The position numbers were made by a program, and so were the translations under genes. A DNA stretch of 64,000 nt, taken from assembly GCA_035578905.1 (NCBI GenBank), contig JAQJVL010001179.1:62001-126000 (forward strand). Direction: 5' to 3'. Below the pieces are notes generated by a model. It had not been told where the DNA came from. It worked only from the letters and a program-made list of their open reading frames with translations, and did not search any database. Every line of letters starts with the position of its first letter. The stretch's first letter is position 1. Origin of the DNA: Stictocephala bisonia. Its lineage: Eukaryota; Arthropoda; Insecta; Hemiptera; Membracidae. Positions 46,583 through 58,164 of this stretch are shown here, piece by piece.

Positions 46583-46849
46583 ATGGCTGAGTGTAGTGAG
46601 CTTTTGGTGCCTTTAAAAGCATCCAAAAACTTAATTATTAAATTGGAATACCACCTACAGGCACCACTCGACACATACGTTTGGATAACATTTTGTTCTA
46701 AAAATGAAATAAAACAAACAAAAACAATAAACAACACAATAATACATAAACGTCAGTTAGCTCCTACGTTGTGTACAAAATGGAGGCCAAAACTGTCGAC
46801 AATCGACAAGTATAGTACAAGTAAACGTCACACAACACAAATTTATTAA
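46583..46849 (+). CDS. Unassigned short open frame, 88 residues
   Basis: Starts at a true ATG (M-A-E-C-S-E-L-L-V-P-L-K-A-S-K) and ends in the foldback MITE, so its last residues are transposon-derived. No family is recognised. It lies between the 51-bp array and the MITE, inside what may be one decayed DNA transposon bounded by TTTACACTAGG motifs; if real it could be a truncated 5' exon of that element. Confidence 0.2.
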   Translation: MAECSELLVPLKASKNLIIKLEYHLQAPLDTYVWITFCSKNEIKQTKTINNTIIHKRQLAPTLCTKWRPKLSTIDKYSTSKRHTTQIY

Positions 46850-47095
46850 AATATAAGCACAAAATGCACAAATATTATGGTGATCGATTTCGGTGAACCA
46901 CGTTCACTTTCCTCAGACCAGAGGTATACACAAAAGAATCCCTTTTGTGAATCCGTTCGGTCTGAGGAAGGTGAGCATGGTTCACCGAAATCAATCACCA
47001 TAATATTTGTGCATTTTGTACTTGTATTGTAATATATTTGTGCATTTTGTGCTTATATTGTAATAAATTTGTGTTGTGTGACGTTTACTTGCACT
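46814..47095. mobile_element. Foldback MITE (family with TCCTCAGACC and CACACAACAC)
   Basis: The arms pair over about 110-120 bp: AAGTAAACGTCACACAACAC at the left against GTGTTGTGTGACGTTTACTT at the right, then TATTATGGTGATCGATTTCGG against CCGAAATCAATCACCATAATA. The loop carries CTCAGACCAGAGG and CGGTCTGAGGAAGG. Related partial copies lie at 13,985-14,315, 48,705-48,870, 53,299-53,526 and 54,888-55,108. Confidence 0.9.
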
Positions 47096-47219
47096 CTATA
47101 TGTACCAACACGTATTGTGCTAATTAAAAAACTAAGCGACAAGTAGCTACTTGCACGAAGAATTTGGGGGTTAAACCGGGATTGCTGCAAGTGTCAGTGA
47201 TCACGTGATCCTCCACTAG

Positions 47220-47409
47220 CTTAGACAGTCAAGTCAACAAGCCACTTGCGTTTTTTTCATGACGGTCTTGAAACCACAAGCCGCTCGTAGGCACTACAGG
47301 CTTGTTATTGTTTTTCACTGTCCAGTTCTACTTACCTGGTAAGTGGTTGTTTACACTAGGAAAGTAGAGGGTATGTAACAAGCCGCTAATAACTAGCCTA
47401 GTGTAAAAC
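47220..47409. repeat. Inverted TTTACACTAGG ends related to the 51-bp array
   Basis: GTTTACACTAGG near 47,350 faces CCTAGTGTAAAAC near 47,398-47,409, with ACAAGCCGCT and AGGCTTGTTATT pieces of the 51-bp unit scattered around 47,275-47,395. Probably remnants of the source element. Confidence 0.5.
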
Positions 47410-47505
47410 TCCCTTGAAGAGCGCCTTCGATACTTTAGCGACTATTCCCGCAATACATCTATGCATCTGAATCACGGGTTTGCGCCGTCACATATTAACT
47501 TGGAT
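47410..47505 (-). repeat. Dispersed repeat (inverted pair with 15,200-15,287)
   Basis: CGCCTTCGATACTTTAGCG, TTCCCGCAATA and ATCTGAATCACGGGTTT match the 15.2-kb copy in reverse complement. Confidence 0.65.
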
Positions 47506-48704
47506 ATTCTCCGTCTTCATAGAGTTCAAGAATTTATCTATATATTTATTACAATAGAATAAATTAAGCATGTTTGTATATAAAGTAGAAAATTGAAAAA
47601 AAACTCAACTCAAATTTAGTTTGATTGCTATGGTACCACTAAAATTGTTCACTTTTCACGAGAAAACGATACAACTATTTTTTCACAAAACTTTGTATCC
47701 CTGTTTCAGGTTGTTTGGGACTTTATAATTTGGAACCTTAGAGCTCCATCCCCAGTTATGTTTAGTTACCATGGTTTTTTTTTCTTCTTCTTCTTTTGAT
47801 GACAATACCTGGTACGCCTGCTTGGTTCATACGCTGTTTTTTTTTTTTTTTTTTTTTTTACGCTGAATATCAACTGTCACGGAGATTTAAAAAATTAATA
47901 TTTATCACTTTTGGTTTTTTTTATTGTGCTTTGTTATTTACTTACTGTTAAATTATATTACTGACAAAAGAATGTTTTGTTTACATTTGAACATTTTCAA
48001 TGTTCATGTGTTTTCTCGGGCATTCTAAAATATTTTTAGTCAGTCTACATTATTAGTAATATCTTCCTATAATATACAGTATAATTTTGAACTCATTAAG
48101 AATATTGAAAGCCTTAAGGAATAAAGAACAAGCAACGTAAAGATCAAGAGAAACTAAATTACAAGATCTGTGACTCAAACAATTTAGCTTTCTTAACTTT
48201 CTGTTCTGAGTGGCTAAGTTTGAAATGGGATTAGGAAATGTGTTTTCAGGCCGTTCTTTATGAAATTCGCAGGTTAATATAAATAAGTGTTACTAAATGA
48301 AACTTAAATTCTTTGATACAAACATTAATAGTAAAACTGGTTATTGGATTAACAAATAATAATAAATGTACGTTAAATTAACGTTTTTATATCATTATTA
48401 AATATTTTTGTAACAATGGATAAACTGCCAATTTTCTAGCATAAGTTTAACGATGTTTTTTAGAGCATTAAACAAGCTTTAGTGGTATTGGCATTTGATA
48501 CTGAAATAACGTTTATTACCTACAACTTGCCATAGTCTCACAATCTCGCAGCTTTCTAATGTCTAGTCAAAATTTACTAAAAACTAAAACAATGCTGTAT
48601 TTATGCAGGAGTGACTGAGATTTGTAATTCTGTCCATTGATTTCTTATTAGAATATTATAATTTGGTATAAATTAAAACAAATTAAAGCATTTGTTTGAC
48701 GTCA
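47506..48704. other. Intergenic, homopolymer runs only
   Basis: Poly(T) near 47,837-47,859 and (TTC)n near 47,781-47,798; no gene recognised. Confidence 0.45.
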
Positions 48705-48870
48705 CACAACTCGAATTCATTACAGTATAAGTAATGTGTGTACAAATATTATAGTGATCAATACCGGTAAACCACGTTACCATCCTCAGACCATAGGGAT
48801 TCAAAGAGAATGATATAATAAACTAGTATTGTGTGATGGCCACACAACTATAAAACTTAAACCATAAAAC
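48705..48870. mobile_element. Partial copy of the foldback MITE family
   Basis: GTCACACAACTCGAATTCA, TATAGTGATCAATACCGGTA and CCATCCTCAGACCATAGGG, followed by TTGTGTGATGGCCACACAAC. Same motif order as 46,814-47,095, right arm degraded. Confidence 0.65.
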
Positions 48871-48964
48871 TATAGAACACCTCCAACCTCCATGGTATCG
48901 TGGAACCTTACGAACCAGTCGCACGTGGTCTGTTAGTAAACAATACATATTTTGTAATCACTAT

Positions 48965-49285
48965 ATAACGTGATAGCCCAGTAGCCAGGGCAAATATGGG
49001 ACCTACAGATTTACGTGGAATCCGAACCACGTAGTGTTGCTCTGATTTTCAACTAACTGAAAAGCATGACACTCAGATATGTTCCTTACTCAACATCTGA
49101 ACATTGATTACCATCCAACATGGTCATTCCAGACTTCTCTAGTAGCGTCCAAGTCGGTGGCAACCATTGAGCGGACGCCGTGTTAGTATGAGGAGGACCG
49201 AGCATAAAACTTATTGCCTACAATCTCCATAACACTTAGTTACCCCAAGTATCTGGAATACAGCACTGTGCCACTAATGCTGACT
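48965..49285 (-). mobile_element. SINE-like element, second family (copy 2)
   Basis: Reverse-complement partner of 40,855-41,165: GGAATCCGAACCACG, CCAGACTTCTCTAGTAG and the terminal AGTGCCACTAATGCTG-like head are collinear. Confidence 0.66.
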
Positions 49286-50118
49286 TACTGCTTTCTATTC
49301 CATTCTTTCATTTGTCTCTCACTTCTTAGGTGATTAAGCTTTATTGTTTTAAAACATTATAGGGAGAGTGGAATTCCTTGTTGAAAGCTATTCAAAGGGA
49401 GAGGGACGTTAATCCAATAATGAAAGGGATCTTTCTTCTTTTTTTCTTTTTTTCTTTCTCTGTTTATTCCTTTAGTATTGACAAATAATATTTTACTTTA
49501 CATTATTCTTTCAATAGATTACTGTACAAATTAATTTTTAATCAGGCAACTAAATTTAAATTTTCTGACTATTTTAAAAGGCGTATTAAAATCTTATTGT
49601 ATATCCAATAATAAACCATATTAAATTTTTTTGCAGTCTACTTTTTACATTGTTAATATTTGAAAGAGTGGGATAAAATATTCTCCAGCTTATAGAATTA
49701 ACTTACTGATAAGCTACGACTATCAAAATAATTAATTTTAGTAATTATTACTAAAAGAAATTTGGTAGGGAAGTCATTGTAGACATTGATAGCATAAGCT
49801 CCAAATTTTACTTAAACAGCACAATTTTTGTTGTTGTAAGTTTCTTCTAATTGTGTTTCGTTAAATAGTAAATTATTTTATATAAATAACTTATAAAATA
49901 TACAATTTATAACCCAAAAAAGCCTACACACTGACACAGAAAATAATATATATAAAAATGCAAATGCTGAGCCTTTGGAGAACGTGTTGTTTTTTAAGCT
50001 GTAGTCTGCGATTGACAGAAGAAAATGGAAATTTAGTGGAGAAAGAAAAGAAAGTGTTTGAAAGAAAAAAATAGGAAACTAATCAAAAACAATGTTTCTC
50101 CATTTACACTTGGACATT
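49286..50118. other. Intergenic, nothing recognised
   Basis: AT-rich; CTT/TTTC runs near 49,434-49,460. Confidence 0.4.
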
Positions 50119-50944
50119 TGTATTCTGCTTCAGTGACAAATCAAAATCAGACTTGGAAATTCAAACATTCACTGACTTAAATAATGTAATGCAGTATTTT
50201 AATAATATAAATCTAAAAGTCAATCTCAAAAAATCGAATTACATCAGTTTTAACTTACGCCAAACCGACTTAGTCGGTACTCTAACCATTATGTTGTCAG
50301 AAACTGAACTCGAAGAAGTCCAATCAACTAAATTTCTTGGAATATACCTGGAACAAAGCTTATCCTGGAACGATCACACAAACAAGATCTGTTCTAAATT
50401 AGCATCAAGTATATATTGTTTGAGATATTTGTCCAAATACTGCCCGATTGAAATTCTTATGACGGCGTATTATGGGATCATATACCCACATCTATCCTAT
50501 GGGGTGATACTGTGGGGTGGATGCTCAAATAGAGAATTTCTGCGAATATTCAGACTGCAGAAAAAAGCAGTACGAATTATTTTAAAATTAAAAAGCAGAG
50601 ATTCGTGCAGAACTGCATTTCAGAATCTAAAACTGTTGACCCTGCCCTGCATTTATATATTGGAAACAATCACTTACTGCATGACCAAATGCACTCTAAC
50701 TAGAGGCACCGACATACACGGACACAACACCAGAGGCAGGGAAACCTACCGAACTGGGCAACACAGGACGGTGGTTTTCGAACATCTTCCTTCTCAGGCC
50801 GGTGTTCGATTAATCAACAGTCTACCCAATGAATTCAAATGTGCACAGGTGCCCAAGGCATTGAAGGCTCGTCTTAAAAACGTACTTATATCAAACGCTT
50901 TCTATAGCGTGGACGAGTTCCTTGCACATAACTGGGAGACCTAG
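50119..50944 (+). pseudogene. 5'-truncated non-LTR retrotransposon, C-terminal reverse-transcriptase region
   Basis: The frame begins abruptly with V-F-C-F-S-D-K-S, just where the catalytic Y-A-D-D box would precede it, so the element is truncated immediately after the active site and cannot act alone. The remaining thumb is well kept: N-L-K-V-N-L-K-K-S-N-Y-I-S-F, F-L-G-I-Y-L-E-Q-S-L-S-W-N-D-H, then G-V-I-L-W-G-G-C and the H-N-T-R-G-R segment typical of L2/CR1-like and related LINE C-termini. The frame is undisturbed to the TAG stop over about 270 codons, which suggests a young insertion. The usual start of the frame is absent; the first codon reported by open-frame logic is a TTG. Confidence 0.82.
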
Positions 50945-51319
50945 TAATGCCAAATGACCCTCAAATATTGGTATGGCACAGGGAGGTGGAGTGGCCGCTA
51001 TCTATTTATTTAGTTATGTATTTATTTATTTTAGTTTTAATATTTTAACCCAGTTTAAATGAGAGCGTGAATGTAAGACAGTTTGTATGTTTGTATGAAC
51101 CTATTTATTTAGTTATATATTTATTATTTAGTTTCAGAATTTTAATCTAGTATAAATGAGAGAGTGAATGTAAGACATCTTGTATGTTTGTATGCACCGT
51201 TTTTAAGATTGTATGTATAGGATAGGATATTTTTATTATTTATTATTAATATTGACTATTGCGATGCAATTCATGTAATTGTCTTCATGCAATAAAACAT
51301 TTGAATTTGAATTTGAATT
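50945..51319 (+). mobile_element. LINE 3' UTR with AATAAA and (TTGAAT)n tail
   Basis: Two partly duplicated UTR blocks (TGAGAGCGTGAATGTAAGAC and TGAGAGAGTGAATGTAAGAC, about 110 bp apart), AATAAA at 51,291-51,296, then three TTGAAT units at 51,301-51,318. This marks the 3' end of the element. Confidence 0.8.
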
Positions 51320-51449
51320 CTGTCTTATGATTGTAAAAGTTTTAAATGGAAATTTAATGTGTAAGTAACTTAGTATAGGCTATAAAAAATATTGCATTTC
51401 TTTTATTATGGTGTTTTGGGAGATATGTTATTGGATCAAACTGAAAATG

Positions 51450-52000
51450 ATGTATATATATATATAAGCCAAATACCACTTACTCACTCATCATGAAATC
51501 TCAAAAACCACCTAAAAAATTTACACGAAATTTTAAAGGACCCACACCAAAGCTTTAGTATCAAAAGAACCCACTAAGAGAAAGGATTTATCAAAATTCC
51601 ATTCCTAAGGGGTACAAACAGCCCCACACAATTTTATTTTTTCCATAAGAATAACATTGGGCTGATTTTAGTAAATTAATAGCTGTTTTGTAAATAAGTA
51701 AACATGTTTATTTTGTACATTTGACATTACCCTATTGATGCATTAAGTTTAATCTTCAGCTGTTAAACAAAAACAAATGAAACGAGCACGTTTTAAATAG
51801 GCTAAGTAATACCCTATACTAATAAATAGGAAACAACGCAAGTAATGTGAGTGAAATGCTGTAAACCAATTTAATGTTGTGATTTTACCTTATACTGTTA
51901 ATCCACTAAATTTTTAGTCAAAGTCACATGCCGAGGTGTATCGAGCGCAGCGAGAGTCGGGGTTGTCACGCTTGCAGGGGTGCCCCCTAGTGTATTATAA
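51450..52000 (-). repeat. Dispersed element (empty-site partner of 27,355-28,560)
   Basis: Reverse complement shares the CGAGGTGTATCGAGCG-region, CAGCTGTTAAACA/TTTAATCTTCAGCTG blocks and the TATATATATATAAGCC end with the 27.4-kb element, but carries no palindrome. Confidence 0.7.
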
Positions 52001-53298
52001 ATATAGGCTATCTTTAAATGTTCTAATTTACAATTTTTAAGATTCAATTCGGTTGCAAGTAAATTAATTACATTATTTTTAATGAGTAAATAAAGATATG
52101 TTCAAGTTATAGCTGTTATTAGTTTTCACATATCTCGTAGTATTGCCAAACTAAACACAATTTTGATGAAAAGTCATATGATGGTATTGAAATTCCTCAC
52201 AATTACAGTTTCAAATATTGGTTTAAAATTGTGTTTAGTTTTATAATAATTATTAAATATAGATTTTATTACTCTGAGAAATTTCATTAGGAAAAAACTA
52301 GAATAGCAAACACAGTATGTCCGGGTTGAGAATGAACGTGGAAAATACACTAGACTGCCTGTGAGGTTGGACCTGTTTGTTTATATATAAGGTTATAAAC
52401 ATGGTTATGTTAGGATTCCGTTTTCACGTTTACTTGCTTCAATCATTTTGTCAACATTAACAGGATTTAATAAATAACTAATTATAACATAAAATAATTT
52501 ATATTAAATGTAAAATATACTTGATATAATTTACCCATGCAAATCGAAATATAAAATTTGTATTGAAATGAATTTGTAGTAAATTTACGTAGACGATGCA
52601 AAATACGTGCTAATCATAATTATTAGATTTATACTTTAAAAATCCAAAATTAACAAAGAATCATAATAATACGCATAATAATATACGTTTTAAGAAATCA
52701 AACAAAAATTTATCTCCATCAATAAACCAACGCTAAGCAACTCATTAAAAATAATGTTACTTGACACTTTCTCCTGAGCTCACAACGCAAACTCCCCCTT
52801 CATTTTATTTCACTCTAATTTTTTAAAATTATATTTTCCACCATTTTAAACTGCCGGTTTTAATTTACTATCTTTTCCCATGAATTCCAGTGTTAATTAT
52901 TATTATGACATTGATAGTTTCAGTGGTCAAACAAAATAAAGCAAAATAAAACAAAAACTTATAATAATGCACAACACCATAAGTTATATTCATGGTGAAA
53001 CTAGGTGGAATTTAAATGTTAACCAATAAAGTAGTTTATTTACTATTTTTCCCTGCAATTGGTAGCTATACAATAACAGCAGGTCACGTACCTTTAACGT
53101 CTCAATTCCTTATTGTGGCAATGAATTACTATAGTTTCAGCTCTGACGAAGCCATCATCAGATCAATAGAACGTATATATATATATATATATTATGACAT
53201 GGAATATAGTTTTCTCAACTCTTAAACACGTTTACTTTTTAATAATATCTAAAACATTTAAAATAAAATCAAGGTTACAAGTAATAACAAATAAATTC
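52001..53298. other. Intergenic, nothing recognised
   Basis: AT-rich, with a short (AT)n near 53,174-53,193. No supported gene. Confidence 0.4.
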
Positions 53299-53526
53299 AA
53301 CCTATAAACATATAAACAATATAAATAAAGTACAAGTAAAACGTCACAAAACACAAAATTTATTACAATATAAACACAAAATGCACAAATATATTACAAT
53401 ACCAGTACAAAATGGACAAATATTATGGTGATCGATTTCGGTGAACCACGCTCACCTTCCTCAGACCACAGGGATTCACAAAAGAATTCCTTTCACATTC
53501 TTTTGTGAATCCCTCTGGAGTCACAA
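53299..53526 (+). mobile_element. Foldback-family element joined to a 36-bp array (copy 1)
   Basis: AACCTATAAACATATAAACA leads into AAACGTCACAAAACACAAA, GGTGATCGATTTCGGTGAAC and CCTCAGACCACAGGGATTC, then a small hairpin (GGGATTCACAAAAGAATT against TTCTTTTGTGAATCCCTC). The minisatellite begins at once after it. Confidence 0.85.
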
Positions 53527-54880
53527 TACATACCACTGTATAGTATGGTTAAGTGGGAGGGTCATTACAACTGTGCGTGTATGGGTGGGCGGGTGGGTCA
53601 ATACCACTATGCTTGTATGGGTGGGCGGGTGGGTCAATACCACTATGCTTGTATGGGTGGGCGGGTGGGTCAATACCACTATGCTTGTATGGGTGGGCGG
53701 GTGGGTCAATACCACTATGCTTGTATGGGTGGGCGGGTGGGTCAATACTACTATGCTTGTATGGGTGGGCGGGCGGGTCAATACTACTATGCTTGTATAG
53801 GTGGGCGGGTGGGTCAATACCACTATGCTTGTATAGGTGGGCGGGCGGGTCAATACTACTATGCTTGTATAGGTGGGCGGGCGGGTCAATACCACTATGC
53901 TTGTATAGGTGGGCGGGCGGGTCAATACTACTATGCTTGTATAGGTGGGCGGGTGGGTCAATACTACTATGATTGTATGGGTGGGCGGGCGGGTCAATAC
54001 CACTATGCTTGTATGGGTGGGCGGGTGGGTCAATACCACTATGCTTGTATGGGTGGGCGGGTGGGTCAATACCACTATGCTTGTATGGGTGGGCGGGTGG
54101 GTCAATACCACTATGCTTGTATGGGTGGGCGGGTGGGTCAATACCACTATGCTTGTATAGGTGGGCGGGCGGGTAAATACTACTATGCTTGTATAGGTGG
54201 GCGGGTGGGTCAATACTACTATGATTGTATAGGTGGGCGGGCGGGTCAATACTACTATGATTGTATAGGTGGGCGGGTGGGTCAATACTACTATGATTGT
54301 ATAGGTGGGCGGGCGGGTCAATACTACTATGCCTGTATAGGTGGGCGGGCGGGTCAATACTACTATGCTTGTATAGGTGGGTGGGCGGGTCAATACTACT
54401 ATGATTGTATAGGTGGGCGGACGGGTCAATACTACTATGCCTGTATAGGTGGGCGGGCGGGTCAATACTACTATGCCTGTATAGGTGGGCGGGCGGGTCA
54501 ATACTACTATGCCTGTATAGGTGGGCGGGCGGGTCAATACTACTATGCCTGTATAGGTGGGCGGGCGGGTCAATACTACTATGCTTGTATAAGTGGGCGG
54601 GCGGGTCAATACTACTATGCTTGTATAGGTGGGCGGGCGGGTCAATACTACTATGATTGTATAGGTGGGCGGGTGGGTCAATACTACTATGCCTGTATAG
54701 GTGGGCGGGCGGGTCAATACTACTATGCTTGTATAGGTGGGCGGGTGGGTCAATACCACTATGCTTGTATAGGTTGGTAGGTGGGTCTATACTACTATGC
54801 TTTTATAGGTGGGCGGGCGGGTCAATACTACTATGCTTGTATAGGTGGGCGGGCGGGTCAATACTACTATGCTTGTATAG
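53527..54880. repeat. 36-bp minisatellite array (about 37 units), G-rich on the plus strand
   Basis: Units every 36 bp with GGGTCAATACYACTATGCTT and a G-rich part. At least ten units contain GGGTGGGCGGGTGGG or the GGGTGGGCGGGCGGG variant. Multiple frames on both strands stay open (for example 411-412 codons) only because 36 is divisible by three and the unit lacks stops. Confidence 0.96.
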
Positions 54881-54887
54881 TGGTATA

Positions 54888-55108
54888 AACCTGAAACATA
54901 TAAACAATATAAATACAATACAACTAAAACGCCACACAACAAAAAATGTATTACAATATAAGCACAAAATGCACAAATATATAACAATACAAGTACAAAA
55001 TGCACGAATATTAAGGTGATCGATTTCGGTGAACCACGCTCACCTTCCTCAGACCAAGGGATTCACAAAAGAATTCCTTTCACATTCTTTAGTGAATCCC
55101 TCTTTTGT
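54888..55108 (+). mobile_element. Foldback-family element joined to a 36-bp array (copy 2)
   Basis: Aligns over its whole length with 53,299-53,526, from AACCTGAAACATATAAACAA to TTTAGTGAATCCCTCTT, and is likewise followed immediately by a 36-bp array. Confidence 0.85.
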
Positions 55109-55735
55109 ACGTGTATAGGTACCCACCACCCGGGCAGGTCAATACCACTGTACGTGTATAGGTGAGCGGCCGGGTCAATATCACTGTACATGTATAGATG
55201 GGCGGGCAGGTCAATACCACTGTACGTGTATAGGTGAGCGGGCGGGACAATATCACTGTACGTATATAGGTTGGCGGGCAAGTCAATACCACTGTACGTG
55301 TATAGGTGAGCGGACGGGTCAATACCACTATGCTTGTATAGGTGGGCGAGCGATTCAATACCACTGTACGTGTATAGGTTGGCGGGCAGGTCAATACCAC
55401 TGTACGTGTATATGTGAGCGGGTGAGTCAATACCACTGTACGTGTATAGGTGATGGCAAGTCAATACCACTGTACGTGTATAGGTGAGTGGGCGGGTCAA
55501 TACCACTATGCTTGTATAGGTGGGCGGGCGAGTCAATACCACTGTACATGTACAGGTGGGCTGTCAGGTCAATACCGCTGTACGTGTATATGTGAGCGGG
55601 TGAGTCAATACCACTGTACGTGTGTAGGTGAGGGCAAGTCAATACCACTGTACGTGTATAGGTGAGCGGCAAGTCAATACCACTATGCTTGTATAGGTGG
55701 GCGGGCTGGTCAATATCACTGTACGTGTATCAATC
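55109..55735. repeat. 36-bp-family array (about 17 units)
   Basis: Units with CACTGTACGTGTATAGGTGA and GCGGGCGGGTCAATAC. It is more heterogeneous than the preceding array and includes units of that array's ACTATGCTTG type. Confidence 0.95.
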
Positions 55736-56100
55736 AATCAATTTTTATTGCAGTATTAACAATTATTACATCGTATTGCAAAAGTCAATATGTGTTTTAA
55801 TAATATATAATAAATAAGATTTTAATAAAATTTAAAATTATTATGAATAAGATTTTAATAAAATTCAAAATTATTATGATGGCCTACTCTATTCTACCAC
55901 TCTATCAACCGTACGTACATAAACTTCAGGCATTCTACATTTATACTTTACACCAGTGTCATTGGGACCAAATTTTGAATTTTTATTCCCAGCGGCTTCC
56001 AAAAATGAGTATACTCCATTTTCTACTCGGTACAACCAGCCTACATCCTTTTTTATACGTTATTGACCAGTGTTAGTGTTTCGTGAATAGCTCTGTTTCG
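55731..56100 (-). mobile_element. Possible LINE/SINE 3' end on minus strand
   Basis: Read on the minus strand the sequence ends GCAATAAAAATTGATTGATTG, an AATAAA followed by (TTGA)n, as in non-LTR retrotransposon tails. The body upstream has no recognisable protein and its extent is uncertain; a 42-bp AAGATTTTAATAAAATT-type direct repeat lies at 55,815-55,878. Confidence 0.4.
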
Positions 56101-57127
56101 GATGAAGAAGACGCTGTTATTTGTTACATTATATAAGTGATTAGTGTGTATAAAGATAGATAAAATCTAACTAAAATATTTAACCTATGAAGTAATTTCA
56201 ATACTTTATCATACATATTTTTTGAAAAATAATTTCTTGGCAACAACTATAATTTTGAGTACTCAACAAGAGTAATATATATTACATTATATATAAATCT
56301 ATACATATATAAAATATTCTTAATAAAATATAACACATGCTATCTGGAAAGTAACTGGATCGATTACTTAAACCTTAACAACTCACTAGGAATTAATTGA
56401 TAATTCTATAAAATACTTATAATTTTAAAATTAATAATAATGACAATAAAATTCAAATAATAACACCATTTGAAAACCACCAATTAAATATACGAAAATA
56501 TTATTGTTACATTATTGCATATTATTATCATACGTTTTCCATATAGTAACTTCCAAATTATTGTTAAATAAAGTTAAATTTTTTTCAAATTAATGTTCCT
56601 TTATTTAGGAGTCTCAAATGTTTCATTAACAGATCAATAGATTGAAGGTCTCGACACCCCACTCACATCAGTACGATGAGTCAAGTACGAATGTATTACT
56701 TCTCTTGTTTCAGCGGAGATTTAATATTACATAAATAATCACGTACTGTATTGCGCATCTTGCTCATTGCGACATATATTTGTATTGTATTTATCATCTT
56801 TGTATTTATTTTTATTCATGATGAAGCTATACAGTTATGCATATTGCTTGGCGATAATTGTTCTGTAATAATCACTAAACAAGTAATGTATGCATACTTA
56901 AAAGAAACAATTTGGGAGTGAAAACTCATACTACAAAATGACGTGCTAATGTAAACAGTTAAGTGAATCGGTTAGCTATAATACATGATGAAGGCTTTTA
57001 CTTTCTCCCTTTTGCGTTAGCATATAGAAAGTATTGTGATCGTCCAAAAAAGGTATGTTACAAGTTGTACTAAAAATCCATTTTAGGGTCCCCTGAACCC
57101 AAAAAAATTCGTTTTAATACTTTTTTA

Positions 57128-57175
57128 CGTCTGTCCGTATGTGTGTCTGTCTGTGTGTATGTACGGACAGACGTA
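57128..57175. repeat. Hairpin ACGTCTGTCCGTA / TACGGACAGACGT
   Basis: Inverted repeat of about 13 bp around a TGTG/TCTG loop, in the GTCTGTCTGTG-rich context often seen in insect repeats. Confidence 0.8.
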
Positions 57176-57867
57176 CACACAGAGCTGGAGACCAAATGGA
57201 TGGAGCTATTTATATTAAAGTTGGTATGTAGATGTATTTAGCGAATATCTCCAGACCGTTTTCCCCTTTTTTAAATATTTTTTTAAGTTTATGGGCAAAA
57301 AAATAGAATAAATAGAGTATTCACTAAAGCTTCTCTAACGATTTTGATTAAATTTTCAACAAAGATGTGAATTACAAAGTAAAATATTTTAGTAAAAGCC
57401 GCATGTTCCTAACTTTAATAGTTTTTTAGTTATAACATTTTTATACGGGCCTAAACACTAAAAATGCAAAATTGTCAAGATTTATTCTTACGATTTTAAT
57501 TAAATTTTCATCATAAAAATGCAAATAACAATTAAAAGTACTTTTTATATATTTTATTTCATTTATTAGCTACCAGCTCACTAAGTTGGGGCTGAAGGCT
57601 GAAAGCCACAACTCAAGTTGGTAAAGGTAGTTCACATAAAATCTGGCTATTTGATTAATTGAACATTTGTTTTTGAAGATTATTTTTGTCTATTCATTTA
57701 TTTAAATAATATAATAGTATTTCAACTGTACATTTCTTAGAACTATAATTGAACATCTCTTTTTATTAAAAAATCTGACATAAAAGGAAAGGGAGAAAGT
57801 TTGTGTTAGTTACCTAGTACCATTTATTAGGTCTGTAACGAAATATTTATAACCGCTGATTTCCCTA

Positions 57868-57911
57868 AGCCATAACGTAAGTCCCCTTTCAGTGGGACTT
57901 ACGTTATGGCT
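57868..57911. repeat. Perfect 18-bp-stem hairpin
   Basis: AGCCATAACGTAAGTCCC pairs with GGGACTTACGTTATGGCT across an 8-base loop. No known function; it could be a transposon loop or a small-RNA precursor, but nothing else supports either. Confidence 0.85.
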
Positions 57912-58164
57912 AAAATGTAATTCAACTGAATATTAAAAATAATGTTTTTGAATTGGAAATTTCTCATAAGACACAGCTCTTATTCATTTATTAAAATGTC
58001 CCTCTAGGAAAATAAATAATAACACGGCATCAGAAACTAATAACCAAATTCAATTCAATTCAGGGGTATTTAACTACAGTTTTATTTTCAATTATTGATA
58101 TAAAGGGAAATGGAAACTGTTATGTACATTTTAAAATAAAAAGAGAGTCGTAACAAATTATATA

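Larger units (their letters stand above)
56101..58164. other. Intergenic, two hairpins only
   Basis: AT-rich without a supported gene; the hairpins are listed separately. Confidence 0.4.

Noticed and set aside
53521..54780. Open frames of about 411 codons on both strands
   Set aside because: They lie wholly inside the 36-bp array, exist in several frames on both strands, and arise because the period is 12 codons without a stop.
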